Below, piece by piece: positions 54,154 to 62,110 of a DNA stretch of 64,000 bases; positions within the stretch are counted from its first letter, which is position 1, and the number at the start of each line of letters is the position of its first letter. Below the pieces are notes generated by a model, which was not told the origin of the DNA, made no database searches, and worked only from the letters and a program-made list of their open reading frames with translations. The DNA is taken from NCBI GenBank assembly GCA_964527995.1, contig CAZGRP010000005.1, forward strand, positions 68,135-132,134, read 5' to 3'. This DNA comes from CAZGRP01 sp964527995. GTDB lineage: Bacteria; Zhuqueibacterota; Zhuqueibacteria; Oceanimicrobiales; CAZGRP01. Both the position numbers and the translations under genes were made by a program.

Positions 54154-55242
54154 TTGGAACCGAAAAAAACACCCCTCTATGACACCCATGTCCGGCTGGG
54201 CGCGAAGATCGTCGAATTCGCGGGCTTCCTCATGCCTGTGCAATACAGGGGCATCATGGAGGAGCACCGCTGCGTCCGATCTCGCGTCGGCCTGTTCGAT
54301 GTCTCTCATATGGGCGAATTCCTGTTCCAGGGCGGTGAAGCCCTGGGCTTCATACAAAAGATGACCCTCAACGACGCCTCCCGACTCGAGGTCGGCCAGG
54401 CACAGTATACCGGCATGTGCTATGAGCACGGCGGCATGGTCGACGACCTCCTGGTCTACCGCCTCGAGGACGGCTACATGATGGTGGTCAACGCCAGCAA
54501 CATTGCCAAGGACTTCAACTGGCTTGCCGACCACCGCCCCAGCGGCGTCCAGCTCTCCGACATCAGCGACGACACGGCTCTTCTGGCCCTCCAGGGGCGT
54601 TTCGCTGGAAAAACCTTGCAGAAACTCACCGATCTCGATTTGTCCGAGATTCGCTACTACCATTTTGCCCGAGGCTCGGTGGCAGGAGTCGAGGCGATGG
54701 TGTCGCGCACCGGATACACCGGCGAAGACGGCTTTGAAATCGGCTTCGATGGCGGCCGCGCCGAGGCCGTGTGGAACGCCTTGTTGGAGGCGGGGGCGGA
54801 ATTCGGCATTCAGCCCATCGGCCTGGGTGCACGCGACACGCTTCGGCTGGAGATGAAGTACTGCCTGTACGGGAACGACATCGACGAGACCACCCACCCG
54901 CTGGAGGCTGGGCTCGGCTGGATCGTCAAATTCGACAAGGGCGACTTCATCGGTCGGGCAGCCTTGCTGAAAGCCAAAGAAGAAGGACTGCGGCGTAAGC
55001 TGATCGGGTTCGAAGTCACCAGCCGGGTCGTGCCACGGCACGGCTACTCGATCTTGAAAGACGGCGAGCCGGTCGGGCATGTTACCAGCGGCACCTTCTC
55101 ACCGATCCTCGAAAAGCCGATCGGCCTGGGCTATGTCAAGATCGAGCACACCGGGATCGGCACAGATCTGGAAATCGACGTGCGTGGCCGCCAGGCCCCG
55201 GCCAGGGTGGTCAAAACGCCGTTCTACAAGCGAGATTATTGA
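54154..55242 (+). CDS. gcvT: Glycine cleavage system aminomethyltransferase (T protein)
   Basis: Transfers the methylene unit from lipoylated H protein to tetrahydrofolate. 362 residues, full length. Motifs: FDVSHMGEF (about 49-57), YTGMCYEHGGMVDDLLVYR with the folate aspartate, SRTGYTGEDGFEI, and GLGARDTLRLEMKYCLYGNDI. Starts with TTG after AAGGAG. gcvH and gcvP are not in the window. Confidence 0.97.
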   Translation: MEPKKTPLYDTHVRLGAKIVEFAGFLMPVQYRGIMEEHRCVRSRVGLFDVSHMGEFLFQGGEALGFIQKMTLNDASRLEVGQAQYTGMCYEHGGMVDDLLVYRLEDGYMMVVNASNIAKDFNWLADHRPSGVQLSDISDDTALLALQGRFAGKTLQKLTDLDLSEIRYYHFARGSVAGVEAMVSRTGYTGEDGFEIGFDGGRAEAVWNALLEAGAEFGIQPIGLGARDTLRLEMKYCLYGNDIDETTHPLEAGLGWIVKFDKGDFIGRAALLKAKEEGLRRKLIGFEVTSRVVPRHGYSILKDGEPVGHVTSGTFSPILEKPIGLGYVKIEHTGIGTDLEIDVRGRQAPARVVKTPFYKRDY

Positions 55243-55273
55243 AAACCAACTCAAACTCAAGCAGCAGCGCCCC

Positions 55274-57706
55274 ATGAAGGCTCGTCGCCGACAAGCAGTG
55301 CCCCGCTACCGCGAGGAGATCTTCGGCATCCTGCTGATGACTTTTGGCGCCTTGTTGCTCCTGAGCCTGCTCACCTATCACCCGGCGGAACAGCCCGGGA
55401 ACGTGCGGCTCGGAGAGATCAAGAATTGGCTCGGCCTGGCCGGAGTCTACCTGTCTTATGGTCTGGTCAACTTCAGCATCGGCTACGCTGCCCTGATCGT
55501 GCCGGTTTTGATCATCCTCTGGGGATGGAACCGTTTCCTGGGCGGCGAAATCGCCGGCTTGTTGCGCTGGAGTCTGTACAGTTGCCTTCTGGCTGTCTAC
55601 GCTTCCATCATCCTGGCTCTGCCCGAGGTGATGTCGCCGGGAGCGAGTCGTTACGGCTTTGCGGTTTCCGGGCTGGTGGGCGGCATCGTGGCGCAGGGGA
55701 TGGTGGGCCTGTTTGGCGTGGTGGGCACGATTGTGCTGCTCCTGGCCCTGATCGTCGTGACGATCCTGGCGGCGACGCGAACGAGTATCACGGAGACCTT
55801 CGCTGGCACAGCCAGGATGTTGAGGTCGGCCCTGGGTGGCTTCGGCCTGAAGTCCCGCTTCGGCGACTGGCAGGCGGCACGGCGACAGGCGGCGCGACGC
55901 CGTACCTTGGGCCGGCCGCTGCCGAGCAAGACAGGGTCGGAGCGAAAATGGCCGAGCAAGGAATCGCCGCAGATTCATAGCGGGGAAGAGGCCGAGCCGG
56001 CATCCCGCGCTCCCGTACGTCAACCCCCTCCTGTGACGACTGCGGCCAGGGAAAAGCGCCGCGACCAGCCGACGCTTTTTGATTCCGCTGCGCCCCAGGT
56101 CAGGGAGGCACCCAGGGTCGAGGAGCCGAAGCCCGCAGCGCCTCCTCCTGCCACGAAAACTGAAATCCCTGCACGCCCGCAGGTTCCCACACGGGACGTG
56201 CCGCCGATCGAGGCGTACCAGTTCCCGCCGCTCGATCTGCTGGCAGCGCCGCCCGCGCAGGACGAGGCGGTAAGCAAAGAGGAGTTGCTGGCCAACGCTC
56301 AAATTCTCGAGGAGCGGCTGGCAGACTTCGGCGTCGAAGGCAAGGTGGTGGAGATCAGTCCCGGCCCTGTGATCACCCGCTACGAAGTCGAACCTGCCCC
56401 CGGGGTGAAGGTGAGCCGTTTTACCAGCCTCGCCGACGACCTCGCCCTGGCCATGCGTGCCAAGCGTATTCGCGTGCTGGCGCCGGTACCCGGCAAGGCG
56501 GCGGTGGGCATCGAGATTCCGAATCGCCAACCCCAGGTGGTCTACCTGCGCAGCATCATCGACTCCCAGCCGTTTCGGGAATCGACCTCACCGCTGACCA
56601 TCGCCTTGGGGAAAACGATCAACGGCCGGCCGTTCGTCACCACTCTGGCACAGATGCCCCATCTGCTGGTCGCAGGCGCCACCGGCTCGGGTAAGAGTGT
56701 TTGTCTGAACACCATCATCGCCAGCATCCTGTACAAAGCGCATCCCACCCAGGTGCAGTTCGTGATGATCGATCCCAAGCGCCTGGAGTTGTCGGTCTAT
56801 CGCAAGCTCCGCCACCATCACCTGGCCTATCGCGAAGACCTCGACGAAGAGGTGATCACCAGCGCCCAGAACGCGATTTCTGCGCTCCGCAGTGTCGAGG
56901 TGGAGATGGAGCGTCGTTACGACCTGCTTGCCAGCATGGGTGTGAGAAACATCGCCGACTACAACCGACGCATCCAGACCGGCGAAGCTCGGGTCATGGA
57001 CGACGGCACGCCGTACAAGCCGCTGCCGTACCTGGTCGTCATCATCGATGAGCTGGCGGACTTGATGCTGATCGCGGCGAAGGAGGTCGAGGAGCCGATC
57101 GCCCGGCTGACCCAGATGTCTCGGGCCGTGGGCATCCATCTGATCGTCGCCACCCAGCGGCCTTCGGTCGACGTGATTACGGGTGTCATCAAAGCCAACT
57201 TCCCGGCGCGGATTGCTTTTCACGTCGCCGCAAAGACCGATTCGCGCACGATTCTGGATATGAACGGTGCTGAGAAGCTTCTCGGTCGCGGCGATATGCT
57301 TTTTGTGCCGCCCGGCAGCGCCGAGGCGAAGCGCATTCACGGCGCCTTTATTTCCAGTCAGGAGACCGAAGCCATCATCCGTCACGTCTCCCGGCAGCCG
57401 CACTATCCGAAACTGTTCCTGGCGATGCCGGGTGAGGAGGGTGGGGCCGGCGGTCGCGGCTACGGCGAGGGCCGGCTGACAGGCGACCGGGACGTACTTT
57501 TCAACGAAGCCCTGAGGCTGGTGGTACGACACCAGCAGGGATCTATTTCGCTGTTGCAGCGTCGGCTAAAGGTAGGGTATGCCCGTGCGGCCCGGCTCAT
57601 CGACGAGCTGGAGGCGGCCGGGGTAGTCGGCCCGTTCGACGGCAGCAAGGCGCGCGAGGTGCTGGTGACGGAGGAGGAGCTGGAGGAGCTGGGGCTGGTG
57701 GACTGA
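55274..57706 (+). CDS. ftsK: DNA translocase FtsK/SpoIIIE
   Basis: Septal DNA pump of 810 residues. N-terminal membrane domain with four helices (about 15-180), Pro/Glu-rich linker (about 210-330), RecA-like motor with GATGSGKSV (near 472) and Walker B LVVIIDELADLM, and a C-terminal gamma winged helix (ISLLQRRLKVGYARAARLID). ATG 55274 is chosen because the upstream part of the frame overlaps gcvT out of frame. The DNA for its C-terminus recurs in degraded form at 58455-58586. ftsK-lolA is a common bacterial pair, here split by a toxin-antitoxin island. Confidence 0.97.
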   Translation: MKARRRQAVPRYREEIFGILLMTFGALLLLSLLTYHPAEQPGNVRLGEIKNWLGLAGVYLSYGLVNFSIGYAALIVPVLIILWGWNRFLGGEIAGLLRWSLYSCLLAVYASIILALPEVMSPGASRYGFAVSGLVGGIVAQGMVGLFGVVGTIVLLLALIVVTILAATRTSITETFAGTARMLRSALGGFGLKSRFGDWQAARRQAARRRTLGRPLPSKTGSERKWPSKESPQIHSGEEAEPASRAPVRQPPPVTTAAREKRRDQPTLFDSAAPQVREAPRVEEPKPAAPPPATKTEIPARPQVPTRDVPPIEAYQFPPLDLLAAPPAQDEAVSKEELLANAQILEERLADFGVEGKVVEISPGPVITRYEVEPAPGVKVSRFTSLADDLALAMRAKRIRVLAPVPGKAAVGIEIPNRQPQVVYLRSIIDSQPFRESTSPLTIALGKTINGRPFVTTLAQMPHLLVAGATGSGKSVCLNTIIASILYKAHPTQVQFVMIDPKRLELSVYRKLRHHHLAYREDLDEEVITSAQNAISALRSVEVEMERRYDLLASMGVRNIADYNRRIQTGEARVMDDGTPYKPLPYLVVIIDELADLMLIAAKEVEEPIARLTQMSRAVGIHLIVATQRPSVDVITGVIKANFPARIAFHVAAKTDSRTILDMNGAEKLLGRGDMLFVPPGSAEAKRIHGAFISSQETEAIIRHVSRQPHYPKLFLAMPGEEGGAGGRGYGEGRLTGDRDVLFNEALRLVVRHQQGSISLLQRRLKVGYARAARLIDELEAAGVVGPFDGSKAREVLVTEEELEELGLVD

Positions 57707-57740
57707 CTCGGCTGGCAAGGAATAAGCATGGGTTGAGGTC

Positions 57741-58073
57741 ATGAGTGAGTCAGGCAACTACAGGAAAGTCATTGGACGTATCGTAAGGCGACTCGTCGCA
57801 GAGTACGCGCCCCAGAAGGTGATTCTTTTTGGTTCATCCGTCGCAGGTCGTCAAAGCGTAGACGGCGACATTGACTTGCTTATCATCAAGGAGACGTCAC
57901 AGCGTTTCGTTGACCGCTGGACAACCGTCCAGCGGATCCTCACTGGTACGCACCGATCCATTCCCGTGGACACGCTTGTGCTGACTCCACAGGAAGTTGA
58001 GGAACGACTTGCGATTGGCGATCAGTTTATCGCTGCGATTCTAGAGGAGGGAGAGGTCCTGTATGCCGCCTGA
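57741..58073 (+). CDS. MNT-type nucleotidyltransferase, antitoxin candidate
   Basis: A 110-residue minimal nucleotidyltransferase. The GS-x10-DxD motif is intact in FGSSVAGRQSVDGDIDLL (about 30-47), with a third acidic residue in PVDTLVL. Such proteins pair with HEPN proteins as toxin-antitoxin systems in which some MNTs AMPylate the HEPN partner. It overlaps the following HEPN gene by 11 bases, the classic arrangement. Part of the island between ftsK and lolA. Confidence 0.88.
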   Translation: MSESGNYRKVIGRIVRRLVAEYAPQKVILFGSSVAGRQSVDGDIDLLIIKETSQRFVDRWTTVQRILTGTHRSIPVDTLVLTPQEVEERLAIGDQFIAAILEEGEVLYAA

Positions 58074-58455
58074 GGACTCACTCTACCCTGCTGACTGGAT
58101 GCGCATTGCGGAGAAGGACCTGCGGCGCGTGGAGAGGCTTCGCAGTGAGGATCCAGAACTTGCAGCGTTTTGCCTGCAGCAAGCCGTGGAGAAGTTCTTG
58201 AAAGCATTTCTGCTTTCACAAGGCTGGCACCTACGGCGGATTCATAACCTGGATGCCCTTCTCGATGATGCAGTGGCTTACGACGACTCGCTTGAAACAT
58301 TTCGTGCCGTGTGCCAGAAAATAGCCGCTTTCTACTTCGCCGAGAGATATCCTTTTGTAGTTGAGACAGGCATAACCGAAACTGACGTTCGCACTTCTCT
58401 TCAGCAAATCAAAGGGTTGGTCGAGAAGGTCAGAATGACAGTGGCTGCGAAATGA
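58063..58455 (+). CDS. HEPN-domain protein, toxin candidate
   Basis: A 130-residue all-alpha HEPN protein (PF05168-like): DWMRIAEKDLRRVERL at the N-terminus, AAFCLQQAVEKFLKAFLLS (about 45-63), HNLDALL and a C-terminal ERYP motif in place of the Rx4-6H seen in HepT-type RNases. RNase activity is therefore not assured. Overlaps the MNT gene; together they form an MNT/HEPN module. Confidence 0.87.
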   Translation: MPPEDSLYPADWMRIAEKDLRRVERLRSEDPELAAFCLQQAVEKFLKAFLLSQGWHLRRIHNLDALLDDAVAYDDSLETFRAVCQKIAAFYFAERYPFVVETGITETDVRTSLQQIKGLVEKVRMTVAAK

Positions 58456-58586
58456 TGGACTATCCGGAACTGTTCCTGGCGACGCCGCGCGAGGGCCAGC
58501 TGACAGGCGACCGAGACGTGCTTTTCAACGAAGCCCTGAGGCTGGTTAGGGAAGAGAGGCTGGAGGAGCTGAGGCTGGTGGATTAG
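58455..58586 (+). pseudogene. Decayed duplicate of the ftsK 3' end
   Basis: A 43-codon open frame beginning at the last base of the HEPN stop. Its peptide (YPELFLATP, QLTGDRDVLFNEALRLV, LEELRLVD) matches separate blocks of the FtsK C-terminus. At DNA level the 45-nt block starting ctgacaggcgaccg is nearly identical to ftsK at about 57476-57520, with internal deletions on both sides, and it ends in frame at a stop. It therefore flanks the MNT/HEPN pair with a second, eroded ftsK terminus. Not expected to be functional. Confidence 0.85.
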
Positions 58587-58598
58587 GAGGTTTTCGCT

Positions 58599-58892
58599 AT
58601 GAGCCAGACGTTTTCACTCAAGGAATTGAACAACAGGTTGCTACGCATAGAGAAGGAGATCAGGCTTCTCCGCAAAGAAGTACAAAACTTGCGCACACAG
58701 AAGAAAAAGAAGGCCGAGCTTTCCCTTTGGGCGGACAAGGAAGAGCAGAGGCGTAGGGTTACCGAACTGTTTAAGAGTTTATCCATTGAGGGTTCTCCTG
58801 TAGGGGTACAGGCGCTCCAGAAGAGGATGGCGAACTCCGGTTTAGGTCCTAGGGAACTGAGTGGGAGCCTTGTCGAGGCTCGAGAAAAGTAA
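58599..58892 (+). CDS. Coiled-coil antitoxin candidate of a PIN module
   Basis: A 97-residue protein with an N-terminal coiled coil (LKELNNRLLRIEKEIRLLRK onwards, about 7-40) followed by a Lys-rich stretch and a small helical C-terminus. No DNA-binding motif was recognised. It directly precedes a PIN-domain gene by one base, so it is read as the antitoxin of that pair. GGAGG lies before the ATG. Family not recognised. Confidence 0.65.
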   Translation: MSQTFSLKELNNRLLRIEKEIRLLRKEVQNLRTQKKKKAELSLWADKEEQRRRVTELFKSLSIEGSPVGVQALQKRMANSGLGPRELSGSLVEAREK

Positions 58893-58893
58893 C

Positions 58894-59396
58894 GTGGCAC
58901 AGTGGATATACTTTGACGCGAGAGTGCGCTCATCAAACGGTACTCGGAAGAGACCGGTACCGCCCTGGTCAATGAAGCCTTTGGCCGTTATCCAGTAGAG
59001 CGCATGGTATGTTCCACTTTGGGCATTCTGGAGATTTTCTCGGTCTTAGTACGGAAGCGCAACGACGGCCGGCTACCGAAGGAGCTGTTCGATCAGGCGA
59101 TGGTCGAATTCAGAGCAGAAGTCGTGGATCAAGAAGAGTTTGCAACGACTGCCGTCAATGATGTGCTTCTGCTTTCGGCCCTCGATCTGGTGGCCAAACA
59201 TAATCTGAATGCCACCGATGCCGTTGTGCTCCGCTCAGTACTCGACTTGCGAAGGATCCTGCAGGAAGGCGGAGATGACCTGGTGCTCTGGACTTCGGAC
59301 AGGCGACTTGGGCGAGCGGCCAAACGTGAAGGCATCGCTTCTTTCGATCCCGCAGTGGATACGGTAGACCGCCTTGAGGAGCTACACGGGCGATAG
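58894..59396 (+). pseudogene. PIN-domain ribonuclease toxin, frameshifted near the N-terminus
   Basis: Reading from GTG 58894 gives VAQWIYFDA, then the frame is lost at 58921. Continuing two bases later gives SALIKRYSEETGTALVNEAF and a complete PIN domain to 59396. The join is an AG repeated as AGAG (58921-58924); one AG too many would explain it. All four acidic positions are otherwise present (YFDA, LGILEIF, NATDAVVL, WTSDRRL). The frame downstream has an ATG at 59004, but a product from it would lack the first catalytic aspartate. Either a disabled toxin or a sequencing error. Confidence 0.85.
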
Positions 59397-59414
59397 AAAG
59401 AATCGCGAGGGAAA

Positions 59415-60062
59415 ATGAAAAAGACGCTCTTCACTGCAACCCTGGCACTGATTGCCACCTCCATCGTCGTTTCGCTGTCTTTGGCCCAGTCGCCTAAGGA
59501 CATCGTCAAGAAAGTACGCAAGAAGTACGACCAGCTCAACACCCTGCGCATCGACTTCGAGCAGGTGTACCACTGGGTCCTGGCCGACGAGACCAACACC
59601 ATCCGCGGCACCATCTACCTGACCAAAGACAACAAGTATCGCGTCGAGCTGCCCAACCAACTCGTGGTCACCGATGGTAAGACCGTCTGGACCTACTCCA
59701 AGGATCTCAACCAGGTCATGCTGGATCGCCTCTCCAAGGACGCTGGCAACCCTGTGCCGAGCGAACTCATGCTGAGGTACAGTCGCGAGTTCGATGCCAA
59801 GCTGGTGGGGAAGGAGAAGGTCGGCAAGGCCGACACCTACGTCATCGACCTGGTGCCCAAACGCCCGGATGAGTTCGTGCGCAAGGTCCGCCTTTGGATC
59901 GACAGGTCCCGCTGGATCGTCCTGCGACTGCGGCAGGAAGATCTCAACGGGAATGTCACCGTGTACACGGTCACCCGGTTCGTAGAGAACCCCCCTCTCT
60001 CCAAAAAACTGTTCACGTTCCAGGTGCCGGAAGGCACGCAAGTAGTTGATTTACGGCAATAA
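59415..60062 (+). CDS. lolA: Outer-membrane lipoprotein carrier protein LolA
   Basis: Periplasmic chaperone of 215 residues that carries lipoproteins to the outer membrane. Signal peptide ends SLSLAQ (about residue 24). The LolA fold shows in LRIDFEQVYHW, RGTIYLTKDNKYRVELP, LVVTDGKTVWTYSKDLNQVML and PLSKKLFTFQVPEGTQVVD. Several lipoproteins in this window are its likely clients. Confidence 0.94.
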   Translation: MKKTLFTATLALIATSIVVSLSLAQSPKDIVKKVRKKYDQLNTLRIDFEQVYHWVLADETNTIRGTIYLTKDNKYRVELPNQLVVTDGKTVWTYSKDLNQVMLDRLSKDAGNPVPSELMLRYSREFDAKLVGKEKVGKADTYVIDLVPKRPDEFVRKVRLWIDRSRWIVLRLRQEDLNGNVTVYTVTRFVENPPLSKKLFTFQVPEGTQVVDLRQ

Positions 60063-60122
60063 AGCACCGCTGTTTTCCGTTGGACAAAGGGTTACCTGGC
60101 TGCACTCTGCCCCCCGCAACCC

Positions 60123-60177
60123 ACAATTCACATTCTCCCATCACCCATCTTCCATCAACCATCATCCATCTCCCCTC
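60123..60177. repeat. Heptamer array, consensus NNCCATC
   Basis: Units TCCCATC, ACCCATC, TTCCATC, AACCATC, ATCCATC, TCCCCTC in strict 7-bp phase from 60136, with looser ACAATTC/ACATTC words before. No facing array was found nearby. Confidence 0.85.
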
Positions 60178-60249
60178 CCACCCCCGGTTTCTAAAAAAAC
60201 AGGGTGTACAAGAAAAAAACAGATTTTTGTTAACTTTCAGTAACGAGTC

Positions 60250-60277
60250 TTGACTCTTTCGCTTAAGTTTGTAGATT
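60250..60277 (+). promoter_or_regulatory. Candidate promoter of the polysaccharide locus leader
   Basis: TTGACT (60250-60255), 16-bp spacer, TAGATT (60272-60277). Same layout as the candidate at 19563. Confidence 0.45.
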
Positions 60278-60283
60278 CTCTTC

Positions 60284-60559
60284 ACCCAAGTGAACGAAAC
60301 ACTTTTCACGCCATTCGAGAGGTGGGAACAGCAACCCGGGGGAGATCAAGCGGAAAGTCTTCTCTCTTCAGGTCTAAACCGTATTCACGCCTGCCCACAC
60401 ACTGATTCGAGGATCGGGTAGTGTACGGTGGGCCAAGCAACCATCGAATAATTCCATTGTGGCGCAAACGTTTTAGGACGAGGCGGTTTCGTCAGAGGTG
60501 AAAGATCCCGGAGGCCGATCGTAGCGTACCCTGTGCAGGGCGTGCGATTGGCTTTTTTT
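60284..60559 (+). ncRNA. Attenuator-like leader RNA
   Basis: From the candidate promoter the transcript would run about 275 nt to an intrinsic terminator. Just before the terminator stem lies a CAGAGGTGAAAGAT-CCCGGA block (60493-60513) that recurs at 61616-61637. No known riboswitch was recognised. Confidence 0.4.
60514..60559 (+). terminator. Intrinsic terminator in the leader
   Basis: Stem GCCGATCG (60514-60521) / CGATTGGC (60545-60552), all paired with one G-U, inner CCCTG/CAGGG, then seven Ts. It lies 85 bp before the start of the small gene at 60644, so it would act as an attenuator unless read through. Confidence 0.75.
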
Positions 60560-60643
60560 GTCCGTCGGACGGCCGGCTAACCAGGGTGCCAGAGATGATG
60601 TACCGGAAATCAGGAACTTTCTTACCTGAAGGAACCGCACCAC

Positions 60644-60997
60644 GTGCCCACCAAAGACAAACGAAACTATCCCCGGAACGTGCTGGAACAATCTGAGGTG
60701 GTCCAAAAGGGATGGCGCAAGCTGGGTTCCGCCCTACAGGTTCCAAACCTGACCTACGAAGAGTTCGTCAAGCTGCTCGCCGAGGCCAAGGAAAAGGCCG
60801 AGCACACCGAGCGTCTCCGGCAGGAATGGCGCCGAGCCGTGCGCGAGCGCGACCAGGCATTGCAGGAGCTCTGGGATCTGACCAAGCGTGTGCGCAATGC
60901 GGCCAAGGCAACCTTCGGAGATCGGGCGCCGCAGGTGCATGAGCTCGGTGGACGCCGCCCCCGACGCAAACGAGCCGGCCGGGAAGACAACCGCTAA
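60644..60997 (+). CDS. Small coiled-coil protein of unknown function
   Basis: A 117-residue hydrophilic protein. Distinct text: RNVLEQSEVVQKGWRKLGSA (about 11-30), a helical central stretch rich in Glu/Arg (about 38-85), and a basic C-terminus after ATFGDRAPQVHELGG. GTG start with GAAGGA about 12 bases upstream. It sits before a second small gene, and the pair precedes the antiterminator gene; a link to polysaccharide synthesis is only positional. Confidence 0.65.
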   Translation: MPTKDKRNYPRNVLEQSEVVQKGWRKLGSALQVPNLTYEEFVKLLAEAKEKAEHTERLRQEWRRAVRERDQALQELWDLTKRVRNAAKATFGDRAPQVHELGGRRPRRKRAGREDNR

Positions 60998-61129
60998 ATT
61001 CGCTATTCGGAATCGTGCCCGCAGTGCCCACTCCGGTCGCCGTCGGTGAGGCGCCGCCAGTGGCTTGCGAGGATGGAGCCGAATGAGTCATCGCTGAACG
61101 GTCCAGGCGAAACATCAAGGGAGGGTTCC

Positions 61130-61348
61130 GTGGAAGACGACCGCAAAGGCCAGTTGGCGCAAACCGCGGGAGGCAACGGTGCAGCAATCATTCTCTCGCG
61201 GCCGCTGAAAGTGCTCACGGCTGAGCAGATCCAAAAGATCGATGATGCTCTCTTCGAACTAGGGCCGTTCAGCGAGGTCAGAATCATCAAGGCCAAAGGC
61301 CGGGTGCGGTTCATCCAGCGGGTGGAAAGCTTTGACGCTTCGAGTTGA
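61130..61348 (+). CDS. Small protein of unknown function
   Basis: A 72-residue protein. The conserved-looking part is VLTAEQIQKIDDALFELGPF followed by SEVRIIKAKGRVRFIQRVES, ending in an SFDA motif. GTG 61130 is preferred because GGAGG lies five bases before it; upstream in-frame ATG codons at 61046 and 61073 have no ribosome binding site. Its pairing with the previous gene suggests joint function, which is not known. Confidence 0.65.
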   Translation: MEDDRKGQLAQTAGGNGAAIILSRPLKVLTAEQIQKIDDALFELGPFSEVRIIKAKGRVRFIQRVESFDASS

Positions 61349-61375
61349 GTGATGGATTAAGGTAAGTCTGGATTC

Positions 61376-61587
61376 ACCGCCGAGAACGCAGAGCTCGCAG
61401 AGACGAAGCCGTCAGCGAGAATGCAGGCATAGGATGGAACCGGGGTCCGAAACGATCAAACAACACCGAACGGCACCGAGTTGACCGACAAGGTGATCGT
61501 TTTCCGGTGCCATAATCTCCAACCAAGTCGGACCTCGGCGGTCTCGGCGCTCTCTGCGGTCAAGAAACCTTAGCGCTCTTTGCGGTT
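61376..61587. repeat. Facing nonamer arrays
   Basis: Left words at 61376-61402: ACCGCCGAG, AACGCAGAG, CTCGCAGAG. Right words at 61534-61587 in the complementary sense: CTCGGCGGT, CTCGGCGCT, CTCTGCGGT, CAAGAAACC, TTAGCGCTC, TTTGCGGTT. Period is 9 bp throughout; about 130 nt separate the arms. Confidence 0.75.
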
Positions 61588-61636
61588 TCAAAACACTTAC
61601 CAGTGACGGCTTTGACAGAGGTGAGAGATTCCCGGA

Positions 61637-61678
61637 AGCCGGCAGCCGCAGGTATGCGGATGTCGGCTTTTCTGTTTT
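61637..61678 (+). terminator. Terminator-like hairpin with a repeated upstream block
   Basis: Outer AGCCG (61637-61641) / CGGCT (61664-61668), inner CCGCA/TGCGG with GGTA loop, then TTTTCTGTTTT. It is preceded by CAGAGGTGAGAGATTCCCGG (from 61616), nearly the same block found before the terminator at 60514. Confidence 0.6.
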
Positions 61679-61840
61679 CCTCAGACACCCCATCTCGTGG
61701 TCCTTGCTCTGATCCACTACCTACCACGGAGAGAGGAGCTTGCCGCTTCCGGGTAAATCCGAGAGGCGGGTCCGTGCCTGGGGCGTACTGAGGGAGAGCG
61801 GAACCCCGGGGTAGAGGGGCCGCTCTACCGGAGTCTTGCA

Positions 61841-61948
61841 GTGCTGGAGTGTTGGAGTTTTGGAGTGCTGGAGTGTTGGAGTGCTGGAGTGTTGGAGTAA
61901 GGTTGCTGCCGCTGCCACTCCATGAATCCACTACTCTATCACTCCGCC
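61841..61948. repeat. Facing octamer arrays, consensus GTGYTGGA
   Basis: Seven 8-bp words in exact phase at 61841-61896 (GTGCTGGA, GTGTTGGA, GTTTTGGA, GTGCTGGA, GTGTTGGA, GTGCTGGA, GTGTTGGA), then a 20-nt loop, then four complementary-sense words at 61917-61948 (ACTCCATG, AATCCACT, ACTCTATC, ACTCCGCC). Confidence 0.9.
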
Positions 61949-62110
61949 TGATTTAGCGGCGATTTCCAATTCAAGTCGCCGGAGCTGCAACACAACCACA
62001 GGGGGAGGAGAAACAGGGTTGCCACGATCCCACATGGGACTCACGTGGCGGAGCTGTAGGCACGATGGTCTTGTCGTGGAAGTCCAGGGACGAGTGGCTC
62101 GATCTTGAGT

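Larger units (their letters stand above)
60063..60643. other. Spacer between lolA and the polysaccharide locus
   Basis: About 580 bp with no gene. It contains a heptamer array (60123-60177), a candidate promoter (60250-60277) and a leader ending in a terminator (60514-60559), listed separately. Confidence 0.6.

Noticed and set aside
60284..60559. Cyclic-di-GMP riboswitch in the polysaccharide leader
   Set aside because: The expected GEMM core elements are not present, although a terminator and leader are.
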